A stretch of DNA of 64,000 nucleotides from Apostichopus japonicus. Lineage: Eukaryota > Echinodermata > Holothuroidea > Aspidochirotida > Stichopodidae. Below the pieces are notes generated by a model that ran no database searches, was not told the origin of the DNA, and was given only the letters and a program-made list of their open reading frames with translations. The stretch spans positions 20,414,265 to 20,478,264 of the forward strand of contig NC_092573.1 in assembly GCF_037975245.1 (NCBI RefSeq), in the 5' to 3' direction. Positions within the stretch are counted from its first letter, which is position 1, and every line of letters starts with the position of its first letter. Positions 49,001-63,900 of this stretch are shown piece after piece. The position numbers were made by a program, and so were the translations under genes.

Positions 49001-51878
49001 GTGGGTAAAATAGGATTTAAAGGGGGAAAATAGGAATTATAGCCAGTGGTGTGGCCAGGATTCTGCTAACGGAGGGGGGTTATCGCCGTTTTGAGCTAGG
49101 GGTATAAATTTGCCTTTGAACCTAAAATGTTTGGCCTCATGGGCCCAAAATTGGTGGAATCTGAAAAATGGCCTGAAATTTGGTGGGCCATAAAGTTTTG
49201 TGGGCCCTACATTTTTTGAGCTTGAAAAGGTATGAGCTCTGCACCATTGGTGCTCTAGTTTATTCTTTATTATTTAAAAAAAAAAAATTTCACATATAAT
49301 TATTATGCCAGATGATCTGGATTTCCATTTGACCTGTCCTTTCTCTTTACTTTTTCGATGCAGGGATGATGAGTGTAACTTCCGGAAGACTACCCCATTC
49401 TCCAGCTACCATCCCCATGCCTCTGGCCATTATGGTGTCAGAACTTGCAATTCGTTTTGGAATCCACAGGTGAGGAATAAAGAGGAGAGGCAAAGACATG
49501 CATAAAATATGATATTAACAGAATTATGACAACCAGCATTATCATTCAGTAAAGTAAAGTAAAGTAAAATTTATTGATATCAATCATAAAATGAAGATAT
49601 AATAAAATGGAATCCGCAGCTTAAAAATATGCAAAATATATATACAAAAATATGATAAAAATATCATCTAGTTATGTGACAATTCAAAGCTTTATACTCC
49701 TAGGTAAAAAAGAATGTCTAAAGCGTTCAGTACGCATACGAGGTAAGGTATACAACCTACGTGGAGTGGTGTAATACTTATGGAGAGGATGGTCAGGATC
49801 AGTCAAAATCCCTCTTACATAATGAAGTACAATATCTTCAATGTACTGATCATCTATAGAATAATACTTTCTAAAATGTCTGTTAATCAAATTGAGTTGT
49901 GTCTTGAAACAGGAAGAGAGCCACACAGGAGCACAATAGACCATGAGTGAAAGCACCATGGAACGGAAGAGCCAAAGCTGTTTCTCATATTCTAGACCAA
50001 ATCTCTCCTAAATACAATATAGCCGCTGCTTTATTTTCGCTAGAAATAATAAGATACACGCATTTGTTAAGTTAATTGTTGGTATTTTATTAATATAGTC
50101 CTTTCTTTCTTTCTTTCTTTCTTTATTTCTTTTCCTCCCAATTTTTTTTTTAGAAATCCGTGAGAGAATTTGGAATCGAAGAATATCTAATGGGAATGGC
50201 AGCGCAAATTACAGAGAGAGAAGACAACATCATCACGGAAGATTTGCAACGTAAGTTGTGAATTCTGTTACCAGTTCCTCTCCAATTCGGTTAAAACTCA
50301 GGTTCAGTGGGGAAATTAGTTACGAGAAACTACACTTCATTAGCTCTGTTTAGAACATGTGATTTTGTATTAACAAAGGCCGCATAACAAAGGCCGCGTG
50401 ATTAACAAAAGCCGCATTCCAAGTTCAAAGGCATATATATTGTAAATATGTGATGTTATCAAACAATGGGAAACATTCAACTACAGCAGACTACATGTAC
50501 CCCTTGTACATAACGTATGCTAACCTCTCAAGCCCTATTTTGCACATCATTGTGTATGACCCTACATACCCTCTTCGATGCCATGCAAATTTATTCAAGT
50601 CCGAGTCGAGTGACTAAAGCAGATGCCTATCACTTTTGTCTCCATATTTGAGATCACGTAAGTAACAGAGGTACCCAGCTTCAAACTATGCCTAGAAATA
50701 GCCGAGTGCTCTACGTTACTCTACCACGTTTCTCTACTTTACTCTACGTTACTCTATGTTACTCTATTTTATAGATTCAGATCAATGAAGAAGATACTTT
50801 CCTAGAGATGCCATGGTCTATACCTTTATCTTGTATCTATTTCTGCAGGTCGGGTCTTTGGGCCGCTAGATTTCTCAAGGAGAGACCTGATGGCAGTCAA
50901 TATTCAGCGTGGTCGAGACCACGGTCTTCCGGACTATCAGACTGCGAGAGAAGCTCTTGGATTACCGACAAAGATGAGTGTTGCAGATATAAGACCTGGT
51001 TCCGCAGAATTTAAGGATGCTTCATATTTGAATAAATTTGTTGAAAATGATAGTGATGAATTCACCGGTGTAGCTGACTCAGTAAGTAATCATAATAACC
51101 AAATCATATGAATGAGTTTCTGTAGTGGTGATGACCATGGTTGAACAAATCATCTCAATAACATTAGTCGTGCACGCAAAATGCTCACTACTGAGGCAGC
51201 CAAGCTAGCTGTGCACACATTATTTACCTCCAGGTTGGACTACTGCAACAGCCTCTTGATTGGTGTAAACAAATCCCTAATCACTAAACTTCAGAATGTC
51301 CAACGCACCTCTGCTCGCATCATTGTCAAGCGTAAGAAGTATGACTCTATCACATCGGAACTCATTGCTCTTCACTGGCTTCCTATACAACAGCGCATTA
51401 AATTCAAAGTTCTCCTTCTTGTGTACAAAGCTCACCATAAACAGTCGCCATCCTACATATCTGACTTACTACAGCTGCAAGCACCACGCAGACAGCTTAG
51501 ATCATATATATCTTCTCCTCACTTTATCATGCCCAGAACCCGTGCTGTGTCATTTGCAGATCGCTCATTCTCCTGCTATGGACCAAAAGAGTGGAACACT
51601 CTTCCAAATCACATCAAGGATGCTCAGACTATTCATATTTTCAAGAAACTGCTCAAATGTTATCTTTTTCAAGAAGTGTATTGTAATTAATTTCATGTAA
51701 CTGTCTTGAGCGCCTTTGAACAACTTTTGTTGATTTTGGCGCTATATAAATGTTTTCTGATTGATTGATTGATTGAAATCAAATACATGAGTTACTTTAT
51801 TAATATTGGTTATTTGAATGGAAGTGACCAATGTGGACAAATGACCTGTCAGGGTTATTGGTAATGCCCTGATTTAGA

Positions 51879-51920
<42 letters not shown>

Positions 51921-54900
51921 AATTCTGTATATAATCTGTATCTGTGAAAATGTCTCTGTCTTTCTATCATTCGTGCTTTCTTACGTGAAGACCTTAGAGG
52001 ATCTGGAAACAGTTTTGAGAGATCATTGCTTAGAAATGAATCTAACCACGGGTAAACAGAAAACCTGCGAAGGGCAAGAGTTGCTGTACCTGCTGGACAT
52101 TTGGCCCGGTGGGATATTGGAGACGACCTCAAATGGACCGGGAGAACTCTTCAGATCCATCATTTTGGATCAGTTCATCAGGATACGGGACGCCGACCGA
52201 TTTTGGTTCGAGAATCCCCGAGGGTGAGCAAGCGATAAAATATGGCGTATTCTCTACTTGCAAAGAAAAATTGGTGATCATAGTATGATGATAAGGAGAA
52301 AAAAACAATTGATTATGTTATCCCACGGCACCTTCAGTAGTATAACAGGTTTCTCCCACATTTGTGGTCGCTTAAGCGTCGTAAAAATAACTGCTGATTA
52401 TTATTATTGATATTATTATTTTATCGTTAGTATGATTATTGTTATTATGATCATCATTATCATTATCATCATTATTATTATTATATTAAGATCCTCATCA
52501 AATTGAACATCCACAGGAGGTTCAGCGAGAAAGAAATAAAATACATCCGCAGTGTCACCTTAAAAGATGTCTTTATTGCAGTGTCGAAGTGGGGAAATCA
52601 TACTTTCAAAGGTAGTGCCGAAGATGCTATCCAAGATAACCCATTTATTCTAGAGGAGGGTAAGTTACGGCGTTTGTTTTCCTTATACCTTATCGACATT
52701 TTAATTATGTCCCCTGTAGCAGACAAAATTATTCCTCGGTTTTTTCCATTTTTCTTGATCAATTTTTCCATTTTGAAGTCTTCTTTCTTTTTTTTCCAAT
52801 CAGTCTCCCTCTAACCATTGCAAGAAACTTTGTGTAAGCTGAGTAATGAACAAAATGTTATCGGTAAAAGTTTACCTTGCTTTGTTCCACCTACCACAAT
52901 CCCCACCCCCCCTCCCCCTACTCCCCACATTCCCCCTCAAATCAGAACCATAACCCCAAACAAACAGATTTCTCCCCTCCCCACCCCCAAACCCGCCTAA
53001 TCTTCCAGGGTCTGTGATAAAGATGGAAGTCCATACATTGTCCGGAAGTGTGACGTGGAGAAAATTTCAGTTTTCAGTTTTCACGTATTGTCAATGTGAA
53101 TATCCCAAACTGAACTTGCGTTCGTGGTCTGTTTCCCGCAGGTGATAAATGCTTTGAAAGGAATAATATGACAGATCCAAGCCTTACCGTTAACCAAACT
53201 GAAATGGAGGAGTGCACTCCTCCCAAGTCTTTTGACTATTTTGGAGGCAGTCAGGCGTCCTTTGCCCTTTCGTATGCCGCCCTCGGTTTTTCGGTGGTCG
53301 GTAAGTTTCTATCTGGAGAAGGGCCTCATGAATCTTTAGATGACGTAAACGGGCACTGATAGGAGAAGCAGACGGTGGGGGGGGGGGGGGGAGGATAATA
53401 GATGTATACATGTAGAATTATATTTGCTTAAAAGTCTAGTTTGAGTAATAAAGTTCTTTTTTGACAGGAAAGATAGAGAACCAAAAGTCTTGTGTAACAT
53501 GTTTGACCTCCCCTTTTTTAGGGGGTTGGGGGTTTTGATGGTGGATATGGTGATGGGGGGGGGGAGTTTGATATTTAAGGAAAAAGATTCTTGATGTCTT
53601 TTTGTGTCTGTTATATGTGGTTTCACTGTTTGGCTGGTAGGTTGTGAATGTTTTAGAAATGTAAATGCTGCTAAAAAGTAAGAGATGTTTATTTTTTATT
53701 TTTATGGGGATGGCAAACTTAAAGGGGGTGGGGGAGGGGTGGGAGAGGGTTAGGGGGTTTGTGAGAAAGCTAGGCGAGCCATTCACATTCAATTGCATGA
53801 TTACTTTTTCACTTGTAGGGGCTGTGTCCTTGCTCATCATCTTTGCCAAATGGCAGGCTAGGAAGACCGAGGAGAAGCGCAAGGAAATTAATCGCAAATC
53901 TCGCAAGGGTCGTCCAGAGAAACTGACTACATACGAAGGTCAGTTTACTTATGTCCTCCATATTCAGAAAAACAAACAAATTTGGGGCCTCTTGACCCTC
54001 AATTGTTAACCTTTATCGTTTTTGGTGACCCTTTAAGGGGTGGATGTTTTGACCTGGGGTAGGGGTTTATGTGGAGGAGGTATCCTAACCCCCCCTCCCC
54101 ACCTCCACTCTCCTCCAATCCCTCCCCTCCCTTCTACTCCAACCCTCTCTTTCAACATAAACAGGATATTGCTCTCGATATCTCTGCGGAAAAAAGTTGT
54201 TTAATGTTGGGATGTTGTGATATCCCTTTTTTACAGCTCAAGAATGGCAGGGTCGAAGGAAAGGTTGTCGTCCAGTAAACGTCATGCTGGGCCCCGGCGC
54301 TATCATCAAGTTGAACAACGAGAGAGGAAATCAGACCTTTCGAACCATCGACCTCAGCCACCACCAGAAGGTGACACTCTGGGTATCTGCCGACGGAAAG
54401 CAACGGTTCATGACGTTGAAGCTGGAGAGAGAGTACGACCTGGTGCTCCGATTTTCCGACACTGAAATCCGACAAGAATTTATCAGCAAAGTTGAAAGCT
54501 TTTTGGGTAGCCCTGAAGTTGGCGTTGGCCGTGAACGATTGGAAGTCAAGGAGACCGATCTTCTCAACAGTGCTATCACCAAGGACCATCGTCAAAGAAC
54601 ACTGGAAAAGTTTTTCCGACATGCGTTTGCCTCGGTGAGTTTCCCGTTTCCGTCAATCTCTGAAATTCATTGTCCCACGTCCTCCTTCGCCTTTCCCTCG
54701 TCCCCCTCCCCCTCCCTTCTCACTCAGCAAAATGAAGACAAAGTAGATTGACAAATTACCATAACTTCAATGTTTTCAAACGACACATCCTTGAATACCC
54801 CAACCATGGCACTTGTGAAAGTTGATCAGCCAAAGGTGCAAGATTTTACCAGTTTCATTTACAGTGGTGATTGCAGGATGTGGTACTCTAACCCTTAGCC

Positions 54901-57900
54901 CTACCCCGCCTCCCCCTCCCTCTAACCTTGTTTTCCCTCTTTCTCCCCAATAAAATGTATTACTGTTGTGGTGTAAAATTCTCTCCTTTTTTCCAGTCTG
55001 CTTTCAATCTCAAATTTTTCTGTTGATTTGATTTTGAGAATGTTTAGTATCTTGTCATCACCATATTGATTGATTCTTCTTCACTTTCATTTTAATGTCG
55101 GTGTTGTAACTTTTTTTTTTTTTTCTTACTTGGAATCCGTCTTGATGGTTTGAATGATAGGTCCACAGTATTGTGATGATGCAACCTGTTGCAACCACAA
55201 CAAGTTTTAACAATCTGGTTCATAAGAGCAGAAAGTCCAGAATTTTTTTTAATAAAATTTATTTTTGTTGGAGATAAAAAATGTCAAAGTTACTAACTTC
55301 GTCAGTCATATTCCTAATAGAATGTCTGGAACCATTTTGCAAATTTTGTCGGCAAAAGTGTGGGAAAATTTGGCAAAATGGGGAATAGATATAAGGGATT
55401 GCAAATTACCAGTGAATCTTTCTTCGTTTTTTTTCGTTTTCATTATACTTTTTATTCCTTCTCAATTTCTCTCTTACAGCTCTCTCAAGAAGAACTGGAC
55501 CCAGAGGATGTGGCCAGCGGCATCGATCGCAAAGACCTCAGCGACATTCTGACCTGCGAACTCACCAAGTCCGAGTTTGCCGAGATGCTGTCCATGAAAC
55601 CGGACTCGGTGTTCGTAGAACAGATGTTTGACCTGATCGACAAGGACATGAGCGGTGCGATCTCTTTCCGAGAATTTCTGGACGTGATTGTCATCTTTGC
55701 AAAGGGTGAGTGAAGCCAAAAAAATGACCGTTTCCAGCGACTGTGGAACCCGGAACATAATCGAGACTCAATAATAACGAAAAAACAGAGAACAGAATCG
55801 GGGTGTTTTCTTAGAGATGTTTAAACGGCGATTAAGAGAGCTTCTTTTCTGTCTTCATTGATGGCCACTCCATGTACTGAAATGACGTGATGTAAACAAA
55901 AATTATTGCTCGTGTGTTAGTTACGTTATTTTTTTATCTAAGTTGCCGCATTTTGGATAGACCACACTGCCGGTTGATGGTATCAAGGTTCGTTGGACTC
56001 ACACGGGCGACCTCAATTATTTTAATGTTTTTTTTTTTCGTATTTTGCTTCCAGGCAAGGCCGACCAGAAATTGAAATTGATGTTCGACATGTACGATTT
56101 GGACCGCTCTGGGCATCTGTCTCGAGACGAATTCAAACACATGTTGAAGTAAGTATCCGCCACAATACACTTCCTTCTGTTGGTAAATAGAACTCTTACC
56201 TTAGTGAACATTTTTTATTTTCTTTTGAAGCAGAAGCAGGTCTGCAAAACAAAACAAAAAGAGGGAAAAAAATTGCCACAAAATTTGTTTGCACAGTCAT
56301 GATGCAGATCTTAACTAGCTATCTTACCATGTACATCGCACAATTGTTAAATAATACTTTTTATGCAATTATTTTCCATGATATTACTTTCTCGCTGAGA
56401 AAAAGTGTCTGCACACTTGTTTGCTAAAATGATTTAAGTAAGGTTGGGATTGTAATTTTAATTGGTAGTCATCCTCAGGTCTTTCTAAATTGCCAGTGTC
56501 ATCATTGTTGGGGCTAAGGGGGAGGGGATACTGGAGAGTGGGTCCCAACAGAGGTGACAGCCCTGGGAGAGGTGACAGCCCTGGGAGAGGTGACAGCCCT
56601 GGGAGAGGTTACAGGAAGAGAGATGACAGGGAGAGATGACAGGGGAGAGGTGACAGGGAGGTGTCAGGGGGAGAAATGACAGGGGAGGGGACAGAGGGAG
56701 GTGACGGGGTGAGGTGAAAGGGGGAGGTGACGGGGGTGAGGTGAAAGGGGGAGGTGACAGGGGATGACGGGGAGGTGACGGGAGAGTTGACAGGGGAGAG
56801 GGAGAGATGACGGGGGAGAGGGGACAGGGAGAGGTGACAGGGAGGTGTCAGGGGGAGAAATGACAGGGGAGGGGACAGAGGGAGGTGACCGGGGAGAGGT
56901 GACAGGAGGTGACAGGGGGAGTTGACGGGAGAGTTGACGGGAGAGTTGATGGAAGAGTTGACGGAAGAGGTGACGGGGGTGAGGTGACAGGGGAGGTGAC
57001 AGGGAGGTGTCAGGGGGAGAAATGACAGGGGAGGGGACAGAGGGAGGTGACGGGGTGAGGTGAAAGGGGGAGGTGACGGGGGTGAGGTGAAAGGGGGAGG
57101 TGACAGGGGATGACGGGGATGTGACGGGAGAGTTGACAGGGGAGAGGTGACAGGGAGAGGTGACGGGGGTGAGGTGACAGGGAGGTGTCAGGGGGAGAAA
57201 TGACAGGGGAGGGGACAGAGGGATGTTACGTGGAGAGGTGACTGGGGAGAGGTGACAGGGGGTGACGGGAGAGTTGATGGTGAAGAGGTGACAGGGGGAG
57301 GTGACGGGAGGTGACATGCAAAGGATAAGTGAGTATATGGGTTGGTTTGGTGAAATAAAAGTACCAGTAATTGGTAATCAACTGCACACACAAAAAAAAG
57401 TTCTGTTTTGAGTCAGTGCATGAATCACCGAGTTGACTCCTGGTATTCTGTCTGCGTTCCCCTACAGGTCCATGATGGACATTGTGAGTGCATCTGTCGA
57501 ATCAGAACGCCTCGACGAGGTCGTCAACGGCATGTTCAGCAACGCCGGCTTCGAGAACAAGGAAGAACTGTCCCTCGATGACTTCATCTCTTTGATGGCA
57601 GAACATAGGAATGAGTTGGAAGCAGCTGCTCTTCAACTTGAAGGTAATTCATAATCGACCAAGGAGGATACAATTGTTACAAATACTGTCAGAAAACAAA
57701 ACATTAGGAGCAGAGGAAGGAGTAATAAAGCTGTTTAAGTTGTCGTTTTTGTTCAGTACAGTTCCAGTACTTAAGTACAGTAAAAGTCATGTCTCACCTT
57801 TGTTTAGTATGGTTCTACATGTTGGGGAGGAAGGGGATGGGGAAGGGGGGGGTGTAACGTAGAGTAGCTAGTGAAAGCAGAAGACTTGTCCAAGTCGTAC

Positions 57901-60900
57901 AAGGAAAGCAAGATTGAGTTTTTTCTGTATTCAACAAAACAATTACCACCTGTGGTTTTAAGCTCACAAGACTTTTTTCTATTTTTTTACTTTTTCACCG
58001 TAGTTGTTATTAGTTATGTGATTTCTCTTCCTTCTGTCTCCGTCAGGTGCCGATGTGCCGGAACAAAATGCCCCTAGCCTTGCTCCCGCCAAGACCGTTA
58101 TCAGACGTGAGAATGCTCCCACCAGAGCCCGAAAGACTATCGTTCGCGCATACGGGTAAGCCTCACCAAATCATCACATCCCATTAAATCAATTTTTAGT
58201 GCACAGAACTGGATCTTCAACCATTTCAGGAGTCCCTGAGAGGAATTTAAGTAACATTCAACTATAAGATGGTTTCGGTGGGTGGGGGGGGGGTTGGTGG
58301 GAGGGATAGGTGAGGGGAACACTAAGAAAGGTCATTTTCTTTATCACTTTTGCAGATGAACCCATTTGTTTTGTTTTTGTATGATGTCTATCTAATGTTT
58401 TTCTCTGTAAATGGAGCACAATGAGTTCCAGTTTCATAAAAAAACATAATTTTTTTTTTCAAAGTGCAAAGTTTGTTATTTTTTATTTGATAATTTGGTT
58501 ATATTTTATCGTTTGATTTAATGTAATTTAAAATTTAATTTATAAATTTCAATTTTAATTATTATTTTGACGTTCCCCCTGTTTTTTTACCTTTTTGGGT
58601 GGTTAAGAGCCACCCAAAAAGGTGGTGTGTATGATTGTTACGTTATTTCAATCTTTGGGAATAATTTGTTATCTCTTTACCTACCTACCCCCCTCAGTGA
58701 CCAGAAACCCAGGAAATCCAGGTACTTTGAAGTTCTATTACCCTACTGCACAAATACCCTCTCTCTGTCCTGTTTGTAATCTTTCACATTTACGGTGATG
58801 GGGAGACAAATTAACCAGATTTTTTCCACACTTTTATTCCTGGAATATCAACTGTAGACTGTTTTTGTTTGTTTTGTCCAGGCTGGGAAGTCAGTGTAAA
58901 GATGGTTTTTATCAATCCCAAAGTGGAACAGGAAACACATCTCATCTTTGTGATTTTTTCTCGTCATCTGGTGGACCATCTATGGCAAAATTAATATGTT
59001 CTATTTGATATCCGGTGGTTGATCATTTATTTGTATGGTGGTCGGGTCTCACTTTGTTTGTGTTCTCCATAAAACTATGCCTAAATGTGAACAACATTTG
59101 AGCTTTTATCATTTTCAAGAAAGTGTGGGGTAAGCGTTTTACAAAGTTTTTACACACCGCCTCTTTTCTTGATTCCTCACGAGTGAATGAAATGAAAACA
59201 AACGACTAATGAATTTGTCTAAGTTGCAAAAACCATTTTGTTATATCTGAACAAATTGCATTCAACTTCAACTCTTTTTATGATATTTTGTTTTACCAAA
59301 TGAAAAAGTTCTGAGCCAAGGTAAGAATGTTTGCTTCAATTCTCCCACGTGGCAAACGTATCTGTCATTCTGTCTCTTCGGTGGTTTTCTTCAGTGTCTT
59401 TTTTTTCTTCTTTTTTTCGGCGAGCCTAGCTTAGTCGCTTAGTGATATAGTTTGCCTCTTTGAAGCTGGGGATCAATCTAGAGTAGATTGTGTAGTGTCT
59501 AAAAATGTTTCTATAAAGGGACGACAACACCAGAGCTTTGAGATACAGAAAGTAGAAAAGCTAAAATGAAATTATGGAGACTTTATAAATGAAAACTTAT
59601 ATAAAACTGAATTTTCCTCATAGTATTCAAGACTGTTTCAAAATATTTATAACAGTTAGGAGATGTCAAATAAACAGGTGGTTGGTGATCCACATTCCCC
59701 CCCCCTTCCTCAGTGATATTGTAAATTGGCTGATTTTCGTACACCAAAACAACTTTGTGGCTGGGGTGTCTGTTTGAGTTCTGCTCCTCTGATGATATTG
59801 GTTTTGAAAATTTGACAAAAAAACATTTTAAAGGATTGCTTTTTTAATGTCTTGTGAAGTTTCATGTTACCTTGTTTCTCCTTCTAAGCATTTTTTTTGT
59901 ATCCCCCATCTTTTAATAATCTTATGTATTGTGTTCTTTCTGCACACTTCACTATGAAAATGGTTGTGGAATATTAATATCAATCCATTCTTCCCATTCA
60001 TTTCAGTAATTATTTTTACCAAAAAAGTAAAGTTCTTGTACGACCAGTATTCTGCCTACCGACCAAAAATTTCATATAAATAGATCGTCTCAAAATTTCA
60101 ATGGATAGAGAGTTTTTTTTTGGAAACACTCTCTGCATTGACCATTTTGGTGCATATCGGTGGATAAGTTTGTTCCTCTGAGCTTTTCAGTGTTAGCGAA
60201 ATTTACAAAACGTTATACCACATTGCCTCGGCAATTTGCAAACGGAAGGTGTTTTTTGGCCTTTGTGGTTTCCTCTCGTGTACAAATTTGTTAGGTCTTT
60301 GCCGGAACAGCGAACACGACATTTGCGAAGAGGAAATATCCGATTGTAATTATGGGATGGTCCAAATTGGTCGTGAAATTCACAGTAGTCGGAATTCAGT
60401 TCCACCCCGGCATGGTGTCTCATATATTAAAATCCATTCCGTTTAAATTTGATCCTTTCGATTTACCACACATTTGGTGGAGGGTCTTTTTCCTCCTAGA
60501 ATTTTGAGTTGTTTGCGCGGTGCAGTGTAATCTCCATATACGCAATGGTTTTGTAATGATGTACTGGAAATTGTTACCTATGTTACAAGGCTTTCAGGCC
60601 GGCAATTTCACCATTGTCTCAGTCCCACATTGTTTTTCCCTTTTTTTGGCCATTTAGTCCATTTGCAAAAGTAACAGAGAATTTGATCTAGCAAGTAATA
60701 ATGCTGTGTTGCCTTGGCAACACAGGGCACCAAGGTTACTTATGTTTCAACCTAGAGATATGTTATTAAAATCTCTCCAAAAGAAGCTGTGGACTTAAAA
60801 ACTCATGGGAGTGCATTGCCTCTGGAGAAAATTCCTAAATTTACAAAAATTGAATATGTTGTTGCATTGTGGGTTGCACTGTTGCTATGGAGACATTTCC

Positions 60901-63900
60901 TAAAATGCCTGCCTGGATTTGTGGTGTATTGAAGTTTTTAACTAACCACCTTCAACCTTTCATTGTTGTCATCTCTATATTTTCACTACACTAACTGAGA
61001 GTTTGAATGGTCTTTCACACGTTTCTAACAAAAAGATGGCTGTATTTTAAATGACAATATGGCCTAAAGTTGTGTATATAATGAAATGTATCAAATTATA
61101 TGTGTGATATTTCAAGGGCGTAGGAACCGGGGGGGCCAGTGAAAAATATGGAGGGCGGAAGTATCATTCCGCCCCCCGCTTCGCAAGTCAGAAAACCCCT
61201 TTTTCATTTCCAAATGAGAAAAAAATCTCATTTGGAGCACCAAATTGCATCTAAGGCTAGGTGAAAATGCAAAATTATATACAAAATGGAGTGGGTGGGT
61301 TGAAGTGTGCTATATTGCACCAAATTGCATCTGAGGCCACCTGGAAATGCAAAAAACACCCCCTCCCCTTAGAATTTTTTTTTTTTTTGTCATTTTTCTG
61401 CACCAGTTGGGATAAGGGAGAAGGAAGGGAGAGGTGGGGGGGAGTGGGGATAGTACCACATTCTCATAGGTTCAACAGCATGTTTTTGTGATGATGATGT
61501 ATCAATTTCCAAAACGGAGTGATAGTTTTCGAATGTATCTGGTAGAAATGTTAAATTGTCACAGGTAGTCACATCGTCATGGCAATTGGGGTCAATTTAT
61601 TGTCTGCACGTTTGTACGATTTACCAATGATTTCTTCCAAATGAGCGATGTTTTTCCAGATAATTATTACTTTTGGTGTGAAGCCCTTGGAATCCATGGT
61701 ACGTCAGCAACTAACGGACCACAAAAAATTTATCAAATTTCCCATGAAATTATCATAAAAAAGTTACAATAAAATAGCAAATAATGCTTTTGCAGAACAA
61801 TTTTTCCATTTCCATCTTGACATTTGCTTATTATGCAGTAGAAGTCTGTAAAAAATGTTCTTCTTCATCATATACATCCAGTGGTATCTCACTGGAATAT
61901 CCCTGTAAAAACAGCATCAAAAAATCAAAAGAACCCCCCCTCCCCCCCAAATAAAAAACGGTACAAATACACAAAGTATTTAGAAATTCTAGGTATGCAA
62001 ATACCTCATAGTGTGTCCATAAATCTCTTGAGTATCATATACATATTTCTTTTTACCGTGCAATTGCGGGTGAAAAAAGCAAGCCAGTACAATACGTACC
62101 GTAGCTTTATAAGCCGAATGATTACAAGCGTAAATGCCAAAAATTGAGATCTGAACAGAAGATGGTTTTAATTCTAAAAATGTTGAGGGAGAAGCCTATG
62201 GAGAGAGAAGAAAGTCTTCAAATTATTGACCACGATGAACAGAAAGACTAAAAAAAAGAAAATTTTTTGAGTGAGGCAAAATTTTTAGTGGTGACTAATT
62301 TTGAGTGAGGCTCTCAGTGAGACTAGTTTTTACTAATTTTAATTAATTAAATTAATTTTTAACAGAGATGGCAGAGGAGCCAATGCTCGCATCAAGCGCA
62401 CCCAGTCTCAACATGTGAAGGTGTCGACAGTCAGCAGGACATACCCCCAGACGAACGGAACCCGCTATTACAACACGGTCGTGAGATTGATCGAGAACTA
62501 CAAACGACAGATTTTCATCGTGGTGCTTTACAACCTTGTCCTTCTGGGTATCTTTGCTGAGCGTGCTTACTGTAAGTTATCCTCATTAAACTCTTAATTC
62601 GATTAACCCTAATATCTATAGCTTAAAGCTAGGGCATTTCCACCCTAGACCATTTGGTAAAGACCTGGGGTCTGGGTACATACGTACATACCTGGGTACA
62701 TACGTTTTTCATTTTTTTTCCTTTACTTTTTTTTTTAGTTTTGTGGATTGAAACCAAACAGTGTTAAAAATGTTGTATACAACATGCAAGAAGAAAGTAT
62801 GAAGTAAACCGTTTGGCAGAGTTGCTTGCGATGAACAGATCCTTCCCCCTCCCCCACCCCCTCTCGACCACTTTCACTTCATTAACATGCATATCCGATT
62901 GGTACCTACCATAAACATCAGTCCACATTATTTTAGAGAAACCCCTCCCCGCCCCAACCCCATTCTCTCCAGCAAATTTTGCAGTTTTAGCGTTTTCGCA
63001 ATACGTCCACAGCTTGAAAAGTACTTTATATTAACCCCACACTACCAAGACCGAAATGCGATTTCGTGCTTAAAAAAAACACGGCTCTGGTTACCTCTGC
63101 AGATTACTCAGTGGAACGTGAATTTGCCGGCCTGAGAACCATCGCCGGCTATGGTGTCACCGTCACCCGTGGTGCGGCTTCGGCTATGATGTTCACGTAC
63201 TCGTCGCTCCTCGTCACCATGAGTCGAAATACCATCACCTACCTCCGCGAGACCTTCCTCCACCGTTTCGTTGACTTTGACTTCTTCCTCACCCTCCATA
63301 AAATGATTGCATTTGAAGCTCTGGGATTTTCAAGTAAGTCTAGAGTATAGAGTTAGTATAGAGTATCGCGTCAGTATAGAGTATAGAGTTAAGTATAGAG
63401 TATAGAGTCCTCCGCTCTTCTGCCTCAGACTCCTAAGCTTCCACCGGTCAGTTTTTTCAACGAGGAAATAAATGAGACAACGACGTCGTCGTAATGGTGA
63501 TTTGTGATATGTTTTCGGTTTAAAATTCAAATTATTGAAAATAACAAATAAAAAAGATACATGTGTATCTCATGTGTTTTTTTGTTGCAAATTTTGTAAA
63601 CGGGAAGCGATTTGATATGTCGAAGATAAATTTGCAATGTTGTCTTCAAAACCATGACATGCTTAAGATGTCAGAAGATAACCCCCCCACCCCAACCCCC
63701 CAGTTCCTTCCGACTTCTCCAACTCCTATGATCGTGGAAGCTTGCACGGTCGTTGTTCAGACATAAGATATCAAAAGTCCCTCCCATTCCTTTAAAACTA
63801 TGTCAGATGGTAACTGGTCAATGTACAATACACTCCGACGCATTTATATTCTCTATTTGTTTTCGTTCCGTTTCGCGTCTACAGTCTTGCATACCATCGG

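Noticed and set aside
54152-54622. 156-codon antisense ORF opposite DUOX exon 17
   Set aside because: Shadow of a real coding exon with clear DUOX homology on the plus strand.
56664-57317. 217-codon Ser/Pro/His ORF antisense to DUOX
   Set aside because: Translation of the intron 19 minisatellite; low complexity only.
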